Below, in pieces: positions 1 to 10,200 of a stretch of DNA of 64,000 nucleotides. Position numbers and translations under genes: made by a program. The stretch is from NCBI GenBank assembly GCA_023548195.1, contig JAJHZJ010000041.1, positions 682,001 to 746,000 of the forward strand, in the 5' to 3' direction. Within the stretch, counting starts at the first letter, position 1; every line of letters begins with the position of its first letter. A model generated the notes under the pieces. That model had not been told where the DNA came from. It was given only the letters and a program-made list of their open reading frames with translations, and ran no database searches. Source of the stretch: Bettongia penicillata ogilbyi. Lineage: Eukaryota > Chordata > Mammalia > Diprotodontia > Potoroidae.

Positions 1-419
1 CATTGAACAATTAAAAGGAGGTTTACTTTGTCCCAACACAACAATATCCAACAAGGATACAGAGACACTTACTTTCAGTTTTGGTAGATGTGGCTTCCCT
101 TCCCTCCTTATGGAAAAATGTCTGATCAACAGGTCAGAATATAGTAACTTGATACTCAAGTGGTACTCATCAAGTCTGAGAGGTCCAGAATCCACACAAA
201 TATTTACATATTTACATACTTCAGAGATCAGAACGCTGTATCAAGGGAAATAGGAGCCAATTCTTTGAGGAAGTTTTGTCTCCTTTTAAGGAAAATTAAT
301 CCCTGGGGAAGGTAGGGGATGGGGAAGAAGATGGGAAAGAATGAGCCTAACTAATACTGTAAAGCCTTGGGGGAGGCACAGCCCTGACCCATGTTGTGGG
401 GGAAACACTGGTAGACAAT

Positions 420-1000
420 TAGTCCTATTATATATCATCATAGCTTGGATTTCTTCCCTTGGAAATTGCTGGTGTCTTTCAATTATTTAGAAATGGCTTA
501 TAGGCATAAATTTTAATCAGGTCCTTATATATCTTGGAAATAAAAACTTTTATCAAATAAACTTGCTGCAAAGATCTTTATCCCTAAAGTTATTTTCCTT
601 CTATTTATGGCCACATCAATCATTTTTGTGCAAAAATGTTCTAATTTTATGTAATCAAAATTATCCTGTTAATCTTTTGTGATTATTACTCCTTGTTTGG
701 TCATGAATTCTTCCTATACCTACAGATCTGAAAGGTTAATTTCTTTTAATGTTCTTCTGATTTGTTTATAATACAACCTTTTACATCATGTATCCATCTG
801 ACTGTATCTCAACAATTTTGATGTCATACTTTATCTTTAAAGTCATTATCATTTATATGAATCTTGGTCCAATAATTCTTAAGAATAATTTATTTCACTT
901 CTAATTGATTTTTAATCCTTTAAGAACCCCTTATTGAATTTTTACTGTATTGTAGTCAATAAAAGATGTTTAATATTACAACTTTTCTGCATTTGGTTGT
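420..1000 (-). mobile_element. old L1 3'-region fragment, antisense
   Basis: The AT-rich sequence resembles the reverse complement of an L1 distal/3' region, for example ccttatatatcttggaaat, atcaaataaacttgctgc and gtttggtcatgaattcttcc. It is heavily decayed, with no usable frame. Bases 1-420 show nothing I can name. Confidence 0.45.
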
Positions 1001-1079
1001 GGTTTTTATCCCCTATTATGCAGTCAAATTTTGTAAGTGTCATGCACAGCTGAGAAACATATATCTTTCCTTCTAATCT

Positions 1080-1985
1080 GGGGCAGCTAGGTGACACAGT
1101 ATTACATGACCGCTTTTATTTCTTTTTCTTTGAACAGGAAACTGGATTTTTGCTTAGATATTCTTGAGTTTTCCATTTGAAAGTTCCTTCAATAGGTAAT
1201 TAGTTTTTTAAACTCCTGTTCTACTTCTAGGAATTTTAAATGATCTTTTGGCCAATATTCTTTTCAGTTTTGCTTACAGGTGTTTTGGAGTCATTCTATT
1301 CTAGGTTTGTACCTTAGGCAACCTTACCATAATAACTCTAGTTTTTTGTTTACCCATTCTTCTGTATTTCCCATATTGGGACTTTGGACAGAGCTAAGCA
1401 TTGAGCATTTCTGGTGGGACCATCCTAGCCTTGTATGATCCCAGTTTGTCTTACTTATTATTCAAGGCGCAGACCTGTGGTCCTGACATTCATCCAATGT
1501 CTAGGTCCCAGATTTCATCTCCTAGATGAACAGTCATGGTTCTTTTCTCCTGAAAGGGTCTGGATACAAGATCCCCCTCTCCTGGTTAAGATAACAGCAT
1601 CAACACCACCACAGTCCCAGTGTCTTGGAGTTGTTTAGATTCTCACACTTACACTTAGCTCCCAAGTAGAAGTTTGGGGGGTGGGGGGGAGGTCCTTGGA
1701 GGTCCCTTCTCCCTGGTTAGAAGAAACAGAACTCTCTGCTCAGAGACTGAGTCCCGAACCTCCAATCTACCCTCCTCAGCTGCAACAGTAGTACCAAGGC
1801 CCTTTTCTTCACCCAGGAGCTGAGTCAAAGATACTCATTATCCTAGTTCTGTATCCAGGATCTGGTTTCATGATCTTGACTTGCCCTTGTTCCATATTTC
1901 CTGCCCCTAGTCACTTGTTTGTAGGTTGAATTTTTGATCTTGTGCTGATGACTCTGAAGTTTCTCCTTTGATTTCAGATTACTAC
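1080..1985. other. unassigned stretch with a SINE-head fragment
   Basis: Bases 1080-1115 look like the start of a marsupial tRNA-SINE (ggggcagctaggtgacaca). The rest, to about 1985, contains no frame or motif I recognise. The short frame at 1435-1638 has no family features. Confidence 0.3.
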
Positions 1986-2110
1986 TCAATGTCAGTCAAC
2001 AAGCACTTATTAAAGGTTTATATTACTATGTGCCAGGCACTGTGCTTGGCGCTGCAAATATAAGCAAAAAGCCCTCAAAGGGCTTACATTCTAACTGGGA
2101 AGACAAAACA
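1985..2110 (-). mobile_element. L2 3'-end fragment, antisense
   Basis: The words caagcacttattaaag, tgtgccaggcactgtgcttgg and cttacattctaactggga are the reverse complement of the L2 3' end. Confidence 0.7.
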
Positions 2111-3069
2111 TGAAAGTAACCTGAAAGGGAAGGGAAGGTGAGGAGAAGGGGCTGGCATGGGGAATGATAAGCCCAGCCTGGTGGAAAATGAAGAGCATGT
2201 GCCATCTGGCACTTTTCTGAGATCTCTGTTCATGTAATTCTGGGGAACCTGGATTGCACTGTTTCCTCTTACCTTGCCCCCTTTGGCTGTTTTTTCTGCT
2301 AGGTGCTTTTTACCCCTCAACACAACACTTGACTTAAATTTGTCAAACTTCCTTAGAAAACAGAAGGGATTTGTCTTAGGAATATATTTACCATTTTTGG
2401 CAGCATCAATTTAAATCAGGTTGCACCTGCCTCACTTTCATTCCATTGTTTTTCATGTTTAATTCTTTCTTTTGGTTTGGTCTTGGCTTTGCTCTGACAG
2501 GTCAGAGGTCTGATTGTAGAGAGACCGCTGATTCAAAAAGAACTCCTCTACTGGCAAGCAGTAGCTTTCTGTCTATCTAAATAAAATTCACGAGGGGCGG
2601 AGCCAAGATGGCGGAGTAGAAGGACGCACGTTTACGAGCTCCGAAACCAAAGCCCATGGAATTGGTGTAGAAAGAGTCCCCCATAGACTCTGGGTGAGTG
2701 CAAGGTGTGCAGAGGCAGAGTGGAGGAGATTTCCGTCCCAGGGAGCCCTCAAGACCCGTCCCCAGGGTCCGGCGCTCCCCGGAGAGTAAACCCGACCCCC
2801 AGCGCTGCCCTGGCCGAGGCCTCAGAGAAGCGGATCGGAGCAGGCTTCAGAGACGGAAGCTGAAGCAGCCGGGAAAGTCCCTCCGCCCACAGAAGCAGGT
2901 CAGTGAGAGAGGCCGGGCTGAAGGAGAGGGGAAGCAGGGCGTCTGTGACTCGGGCCCCCTCGGGAGGAAGCGGCGGCGGCAGGGACGGGGGCAGGAAGCG
3001 GCGGAGGCAGAGGCGTGGGCGGCGGCTGAGGCGGCAGCGGCCCGGGACTCAGGAATCCCCCAGCAGCAG

Positions 3070-3310
3070 GCAGGATCTTCATTACAGAAGATTCCCGCAT
3101 AAAACCTGACGGAGCTGAGCCTGAGAGACGGCCCTGCCCCCAGCCCGCTCTGTTGCTGAAGGTTTCTGCTCGGGACCCCCAGGGGAGCTGAGATTGGGAG
3201 GCGGGCCCCCCACCCCGCCCCCACCCGCTCCATTCTTGAGAGTCGCTGCATAAAGCCCCCCGAGGGATCAGAGTCTCGGAGACAGCCCTGGCCCCGCCCC
3301 AGCACCTGAA
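3070..3310 (+). repeat. three ~75-bp monomers in the HAL1 copy 1 5' UTR
   Basis: A unit of the form '...ctgaaggtctctgcataaa..cctgagggagctgagcctgggaggcggccctgcccc' occurs three times in divergent form before the ORF1 leader. Copy 4 also has three units and copies 2 and 3 have one each. Confidence 0.75.
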
Positions 3311-3436
3311 CTAAAGCTCACTGATTGACAGCCAGCAGGAGAAAAGCCCATTTGAATCTCAGAGGCCAGGCGCTGGCTGGGCGGATCCAGGCGGGGGTGG
3401 AAGGGAATCTCAGAGGTCAAGTAACTGGCTGGGAAA

Positions 3437-4543
3437 ATGCCTAGAAAGGGGAAGAAAAATAAGACTTTAGAGAGTTTTTTCCAACAAATGCAAATGATCC
3501 CAACCTTCGGATCAGATGGGGAGGACGAGAACGTATTTTTCCCATCAGGGAAAGATGTGGAGGGCGGGGCCTCAGTACCCCAGACACCCCAGGGGGGTGT
3601 TGGGTGGGCTCAGGCCTTGGAAGAGCTTAAAAAGGATTTTGAAAAGCAAGTTAGACAGGTGGAGGAAAGACTGGGAAAAGAAATGACAAAGATGCAAGAA
3701 GAGTATGAAAAAAAGGTCAATATCTTGGTAAAGGAGACCCAAAAAAATGCTGAGGAAATTAACACCTTGAAAAATAGGCTCACTCAATTGGCAAAAGAGG
3801 TTCAAAAAGCCAATGAGGAGAAGAATGCATTCAAAAGCAAAATGAGCCAAATGGAAAAAGAGGCTCAAAAGCTCACTGAATTTAATAGTTCTCTCAAAAT
3901 TAGAATGGAACAGATGGAGTCTAATGATTTTATGAGAAACCAAGAAATCACCAAACAAAACCAAAAGAACAATAAAATGGAAGAGAATGTGAAATATCTC
4001 ATGGGAAAAACAACTGACCTGGAAAATAGATCAAGGAGAGACAACTTAAAAATTATGGGACTACCTGAAAGCCATGATCAAAATAAGAGCCTAGACATCG
4101 TCTTGCATGAAATTATCAAGGAAAACTGCCCTGACATTCTAGAACCAGAGGGCAAAATAAGTATTGAAAGAATCCATCGATCACCACCTGAAAGAGATCC
4201 AAAAAGAGAAACTCCTAGGAACATTGTGGCCAAATTCCAGAACTCCCAGCTCAAGGAAAAAATCTTGCAAGCAGCCAGAAACAAACAATTCCAGTACTGT
4301 GGTAATACAATCAGGATAACCCAAGATCTAGCAGCTTCTACATTAAGGGATCGAAGGGCGTGGAATAGGATATTCCAGAAGGCAAAGGAACTAGGACTCA
4401 AACCAAGAATCACCTACCCGGCTAAACTGAGTATAATATTTCAAGGGAAAATATGGTCTTTCAATGAAACAGAGGACTTTCAATCATTCTTGATGAAAAA
4501 ACCAGAGCTGAAAAGAAAATTTGACTTTCAAACACAAGAATGA
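3437..4543 (+). CDS. HAL1/L1 ORF1 protein, intact, 368 aa (copy 1)
   Basis: This is an L1 ORF1-type RNA-binding, nucleic-acid-chaperone protein. The order is a basic N terminus (MPRKGKKNKT), a long heptad-rich coiled coil (about residues 55-195), an RRM-like core starting near LENRSRRDNLKIMGLPE, and the C-terminal domain with RDPKRETPRNIVAKFQ, AWNRIFQKAKELGLKPRITY and PAKLS. These correspond to NLRIIGVPE, ATPRHIIVRF and PRISYPAKLSF of human L1 ORF1p, by recall. Its start sits in tgggaaaATGcc. No frameshift or stop occurs, which argues for a young insertion. Confidence 0.93.
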   Translation: MPRKGKKNKTLESFFQQMQMIPTFGSDGEDENVFFPSGKDVEGGASVPQTPQGGVGWAQALEELKKDFEKQVRQVEERLGKEMTKMQEEYEKKVNILVKETQKNAEEINTLKNRLTQLAKEVQKANEEKNAFKSKMSQMEKEAQKLTEFNSSLKIRMEQMESNDFMRNQEITKQNQKNNKMEENVKYLMGKTTDLENRSRRDNLKIMGLPESHDQNKSLDIVLHEIIKENCPDILEPEGKISIERIHRSPPERDPKRETPRNIVAKFQNSQLKEKILQAARNKQFQYCGNTIRITQDLAASTLRDRRAWNRIFQKAKELGLKPRITYPAKLSIIFQGKIWSFNETEDFQSFLMKKPELKRKFDFQTQE

Positions 4544-5575
4544 GAGGAAGCATGCAAAAGTAAACAGCAAGGAGAAGTATTAAGGGACTTACCAGAAATG
4601 AACTGTTTGCATTCATACATGGAAGGACAATATTTCTAACTCTTAAAACTTTTCAGTATCTGGGTGGTTGGTGGGACCACACATACACATGTACATGCAT
4701 GCACACACATACACACATGCATTCACATGCAGAGACAGAGAGCACAGATTGAACTGAATAGGATGGGACCATACCTTAAAAGGAATTAAGGTAAATGATG
4801 AGAGAGAAATGTAGTGAGAGGAAAGAGGGAGAAATGGAAGGGGGTAACTATATGTCATTTAAGAGGCAAGTAGGAGATGTTTTTAGTGGAGGGAAAAAGA
4901 GGAGAGCTGAAGAAAAAACAAACAAACAAACAAACAAACAAACAAAAGTTTACCCTCATCACATTTGACTAAACGAAGGAGTGAAATGCACACTCATTTT
5001 GGTATGAAAACCTATCTTACAGTATAAGAAAGCGGGGGAGAAGGAGATATTGGGGGGGGATGATGGAAGGGAGGGCAAAGGGAGGAGGGAGTAATTGAAA
5101 GTCAACACTTGGAGAGGGACAGGATCAAAGAGAAACAATGAGGGGCAGGTGAGGAGGGATGGCAATTCAGTTAGTCTTACACAACACGACTATCAGGAAG
5201 GTCATTTGCAAAGCTACACAGATATGGCCTATAATGAATTGCCTGCCGTACCAAAGGGAATGGGTGGGGAGGGAGGGATGGGGAGAATTTGGAACTCAAA
5301 GTTTTAGGAACAATTGTTTAGTATTGCTGTTGCAACTAGGAAAGAAGACATACAGTTAATGAGGAATAGAAAGTCATCTGGCCCTACAGGAGAAAAGAGA
5401 AGATAGAGACAAGGGAAGGGAGGGATGACAGAAGAGAGGACAGATTGGAGATAGGGAAAATTAGATTGCTTGGGGTATTGGGGTGGGGGGAGGGGAGAAA
5501 AAGGGAGAAAATTTGGAACCCAAAAATTTGTGAAAATGAATGTAAAATAAATAAATAAATAAAAAAATAAAAAAA

Positions 5576-5606
<31 letters not shown>

Positions 5607-5613
5607 AATTCAC

Positions 5614-6480
5614 TTTAATTTGTGCGACATTATTTGGTACCTACCATGTAAATGTTTCCCAGTTCTCCTCTTGAAGAAAATATTTATGTAAGGCTTCTGT
5701 TTAACCCTAAATCATGCTTTCCATTATAATTTTTGCCACTCTCCTTATATGTTCACCTTTTCACTAGAGTTATCAAGTACATACTAATTTAATTTTATGG
5801 GTATAATGAATTTTCTTTCATAGAACTTTTATTTCTGATCCTATGGCAATATATGTAGTACACATGACAATTATTTTCAAAGTGATCCTCTAATAAATGC
5901 TTATCTGAGCACTGCAAGACAACCAAATATTCTATGCAGTATGTGTCTTATTGGATTAGAACACATGATAAAAACCAATTGCAACTCCTTTACTTGCTTC
6001 AAGAAGAACAGTGCACCTTGTCATTTTACTTCAACTTCCTTTTGTTTTCAGATTTTATTTATGATGAAGATGTCAAGATTGATATGATTCAATTCCTCTA
6101 GTTGTATAATCCACTTAATGGTCAATGAATAGCAACTGCATATTTAAGAAACCAACAGCTAAGTTAATTTTTATTATAGACTGCCCAGGGTTCTTAGCAC
6201 TCTCTGGCACTCTGTCCAACACTGTCATCATCATAAGAGATTTGGAAAAGGACTCCAAAATACTTAGGGTCATTTTAGTTTTTGATTCATTTTATGGATT
6301 GTCATGGCCAAAGAACCTTTCACATCAAGTGGATGAACTACTGGTGAGAAGTTTCTCTTAGTTTATCATTTTTATTTTGAAATAGATAAAACCATTGTCA
6401 GAAACATGAAGTCTTTCTATCATGACTGACATCATGAATATTTTTGTTCAATAAACAGCAGCACTTAGGATATTAAATAT
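5614..6480. other. no feature recognised
   Basis: AT-rich sequence lies between HAL1 copy 1 and the likely end of SNAPC1. The 78-codon frame at 6125-6361 has no recognisable domain and is probably chance. Confidence 0.4.
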
Positions 6481-7176
6481 TAAAATTTTATTTGGAAGGT
6501 TTTAATAGCTCCCCAGAAGTAATACATATTAAAATATGCTTGTACTTGAGATTAGTCAATGTATTATTTAACTGGTCTGGGTATTTAAAGTTCATTAAAA
6601 CAAAAGAGGCTTTAAAGTAACTGATGTGGTATACAAAGTTAGGTTGATTATAAAATAGCAATTGAGCTATGATCTTGACAGTAGAAACTATCAACAGGAG
6701 CTTCATGTAAAAATAAAAACAAAGCATTTCAATTTAACATTTATTAAGAACTTTCTACATTCATACTTTCAACATTTATTAAGTATCTACTTAATAAATT
6801 AAGTATTAATTAGCATTGTGCTAAGCACTGACATTTATAGTCTATGAATAACAAAGAAAAATATATTTATTGCACTTACCCATGAGATATATGATGGTTC
6901 CATTCAAGTCATAAATTAATCCAATGTACATCTCAGTTAAACTAAAGGTTCATTTAAAATAAGAATATGTAATAATTAACATGGCCACAATTCTGTTAAG
7001 GCAATTTTGAGAGCATACAAATACCAGGAGAAACCAATTTCCAAAAGGATTGCTATGGTACTCCATAACAAACAAGGAATAGCTGACTTTAATAGCTGCT
7101 GTTTTCTTCATCACATAAAGATTTTAACTATCCAGAAATTCAAATTTCATATAACTCTGTAGTCCAGGTTCTTTGT
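6480..7176 (-). other. SNAPC1: SNAPC1 probable 3' UTR
   Basis: Downstream of the SNAPC1 stop codon the minus strand is AT-rich and carries two AATAAA signals, at 6866-6871 and 6487-6492. Which one is used cannot be told from sequence. An L2 antisense fragment (about 6735-6850) lies in this stretch. Confidence 0.5.
6487..6492 (-). promoter_or_regulatory. candidate SNAPC1 polyadenylation signal
   Basis: AATAAA is present on the minus strand about 690 bases after the SNAPC1 stop codon, with T/A-rich sequence following. An alternative AATAAA is at 6866-6871. Confidence 0.4.
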
Positions 7177-7211
7177 TCAGCATCTTCTTTTCTTCTTAGG
7201 TGCTGAAACCT
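7177..7211 (-). CDS. SNAPC1: SNAPC1 coding exon 10 (C-terminal tail)
   Basis: After the acceptor cctttatag the reading frame from exon 9 continues as K-VSAPKKKRRC and stop (7179-7177). The basic tail aligns with the human ending TASKKRRKH, and the phase agrees with exon 9. It is only 35 coding bases, so it was found by joining frames rather than as an open reading frame. It looks like a C-terminal nuclear localisation signal. Confidence 0.8.
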
Positions 7212-10200
7212 CTATAAAGGCATAAGAAAATTTAGAAGTTCAGTAGGTTTAAGTAGATGACACCAGAAAACAAACAATGCTTCCTTAAATTTAGCTGTAG
7301 TGTATTATCTATGGTTTCATTTTTTAGGACCCCAAAACAGAAAGATAAGTATATTTATTGTGGTAATTGACAGCTGATTCCTTGGATACTTTTATTTCTT
7401 TATACTACACATAAACTACCTACACAGCTTAAATACAGGTTTTTAATTGTAATATTGAAAATATTAAATAAGAGTACAGAAATAAATTTTCAAACCTTAA
7501 CCATATTGGCTTAAGAATCTAAGAAATTACCACTTTAATCTACAAATAAAATTTTCCTACAGAATGACTCTACAGATTCAACATTTATGTTGAAATTTAG
7601 TCATCCAAAAACATATGTTTAGGTGAAAGGCTACTCGAGAGTTTTATCAGAAGAGTTTTTACATTAAAATGGAAAATTCTGAAATACAGGAGAAAAGAAA
7701 TGTGAGAACATTAGGTTTCTTCAGTGGTTTTATAAATGTTCTGCCTAATCATACAGAGCAGGAGCTCTAGGAAAAGAAAGAGAGTGGGGGGAATAAATAT
7801 TTATTATTTGTTTATTATTTACTTACTATGTGCTAGGCACTGGGTTCAAATACCTTACACACTTACTAGTTATGTGACACTGGTCAAATTATTTAACCTC
7901 TATTGGCTCCAAGTTTCCTCTGTAAAATGAGGGAGACTGGACCAAAGATTCTCAAAGGTCCCTTCTAGCTCTAAACTATGATCCTATGCTGGTTTAATAT
8001 TATAAAAACTAAAACAGAACAGACCATACTGATAACAAAAACAGTAAAAAAACATCAAGCAACTGATGCAAAAAAAGCTTTTGGCAAAATATAATACCCT
8101 TTTATATTAAAAAGAATAGGAATAAATGGAATATTCCTTAACATGCTAAACTACCTACTAAACTAAGTAGCTAGCATTATCTATAATAGAGAAATACCAG
8201 AAATGTTTCCAATAAATCAGTCCATTGTCATTACTACTATTCAGCATAGCTCTAGAAATACCAGTTTTAACAAAAAGACAAGAAAAATAAAGGGAACGAG
8301 CATAGACAAAAAGGAGACAAAATTACTACTCTTTGCAGACATGATTTTTTTACTCAGAAAAACCTAAAATTCAACTATGAATTACTTGAAAAATGTATTA
8401 CTTTAGCAAAGCAGGGGGACATAAAATAAACTCACAAAAATCAACAATCTCTCTGTATTATCAACAAAACTCAGGGGAAAGAGATAGAAAAAGAAATTCC
8501 TTTTAAAATTAAGACAGAATGGAGAGTACCCTTACTAAGATACAATAAGGATTATGTGAGTACAACTACTAAACATTATAAGATTAAAGATAAACTGAAA
8601 TAACTGAAAAACTATTAACCACTCATAGCTAGGCCATGCCAATATAATAAAAATACCAATAATATCTGAACTAATTTACATTAGAATCCCAATCAAACTA
8701 CCCAAAGATTACACTATATAACTAGAAAAAAATAACAGCAAAATTCATCTGAAAACACAAATATAACCCAAAGGAAAAAACATCACGGAGAAATTCAAGA
8801 AAGAAGAAAAGCGTTCATATGCATGAAGTATTTTTTGTTGTAGCAAAGACCTGGAAACCTACTGGATACCCATACACTGGGAAATGATGTAAAGTCATGG
8901 TATGTACAGGTAAGTAAAACTGCACTATGAAGAAAGGATGAAAGGGACAGACTCAGCGAAGCCTAGAACATGAATCGATCGAGGGAAGGAAGCAGACTCA
9001 GAAGCACCATTTACGCAATGATTACAATAGGGCACAGTGGATAGAGTGCTGGACTCTGGTTTCAGACACTTACTAGCTATGTGATCCTGAGAAAATCACA
9101 GCCTTGTTGGCCTGTTTTCTCAACTGTAAAATGAGCTGGAGGAGGAAATGGCAAACCATGGCAGTATCTGCCAAGAAAACCCCAAATGGGGTCAAGAAGA
9201 GTTGGACATGGTAGGGAGGAGCCAAGATGGCAGAGTAGAAAGACTCACTGTATACTAGCTCCGAACCCACAGCCCATAATTCCTGTAAAAAGAACTCCCC
9301 ACAAATTCTGGAGCAGAGCAAACCACGCAGAAACGCAGTGGAGATTTCTGTTCCAGAGAGCCCTGAAAAACCGACCCCAAAGGTCTGTCACGCACCGGAC
9401 AGCGGAGCCCACCCCTGTGCTGCCCTGGCCGCGCGGCCCCGAGAGGAGCAGATCCAAGCAGGCTTCAGGGACGGAACCTCTGGGGGCTGTGAAGGTCTCT
9501 CCACCCACAGGCGCTACAGGTCAGTGAGAGAGACGTCTGGGCTGGCCAAGAGGGGAGCGGGGTGTCTCCATAGCTCAGGCCCCCTCAGGAGGCAGCGGCA
9601 GAGGCAGCGGTGGGCAGGCACTCCCGGAGCAGGCTGGAGCTCTGCTCCATTACTGAAGGTCTCCGCATAAACCCCCTGAGGAAACTGAGCCTGGGAGGCA
9701 GCCCTGCCCCCACCTGAGCACCAGAACTTAAGCTCACATTGAACAGCAGCTGCGCCCGCCGCTGAAAGCCCCAAGGCTGGGGAGCAGCGTTTGAATCTCA
9801 GACCCCAAGCACTAGCTGGGTGGATCTAGGCGAGGGTGGAGAGGAATCTCACAAGTCAAGTAACTGGCTGGGAAAATGCCCAGAAAAGGGAAGAAAAATA
9901 AGACCATATTAGGTTACTTTCTTGGGGAACAGATGTTCCCGCCTTTCATTTCTGATGACGAGGAACAATGCTTACCATCAGGGAAATATGTGGAGGTGGG
10001 GGCCTCTGTATCCCAGACATCCAAGGTGGATGTCCAGTGGGTTCAGGCCATGGAAGACCTCAAAAAGGATTTTGAAAACCAAGTTAGACAGGTGGAGGAA
10101 AAACTGGGAAGAGAAATGAGAGAGATGCAAGAAAAGTATGAAAAACGAGTCAATACCTTGGTAAAGGAGACCCAAAAAAATGCTGAAGAAAATAACACCT

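Larger units (their letters stand above)
2592..5600 (+). mobile_element. HAL1-type (ORF1-only L1) element, copy 1, full length
   Basis: The element has a GC-rich 5' UTR (2592-3436), an intact ORF1 (3437-4543), a 3' UTR of about 1 kb with no ORF2, and an (AAAT)n tail. The 13-bp target-site duplication AAATAAAATTCAC flanks it at 2579-2591 and 5601-5613. An ORF1 without the reverse transcriptase/endonuclease ORF2 is the defining layout of HAL1 (half-L1) elements, which depend on an autonomous L1. It lies downstream of the SNAPC1 3' end, in the opposite orientation. Confidence 0.92.

Noticed and set aside
2698..3102. 134-codon frame, with its antisense partners, in the HAL1 5' UTR
   Set aside because: GC-rich low-complexity sequence keeps frames open by chance. 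The matching region of other copies is frameshifted, and real ORF1 starts later.
3572..3964. Open frame antisense to HAL1 ORF1, and similar ones at 4078-4413, 10212-10831, 12110-12732 and 25715-26065
   Set aside because: These are mirror frames of the ORF1 coiled-coil and CTD codons: Leu/Phe-rich, and recurring only where ORF1 lies on the other strand.
6125..6361. 78-codon frame downstream of SNAPC1
   Set aside because: No domain, no splice context and ordinary AT-rich composition.
9030..9210. tRNA gene suggested by A/B-box-like sequence
   Set aside because: This is a tRNA-derived SINE head. No complete cloverleaf is present.
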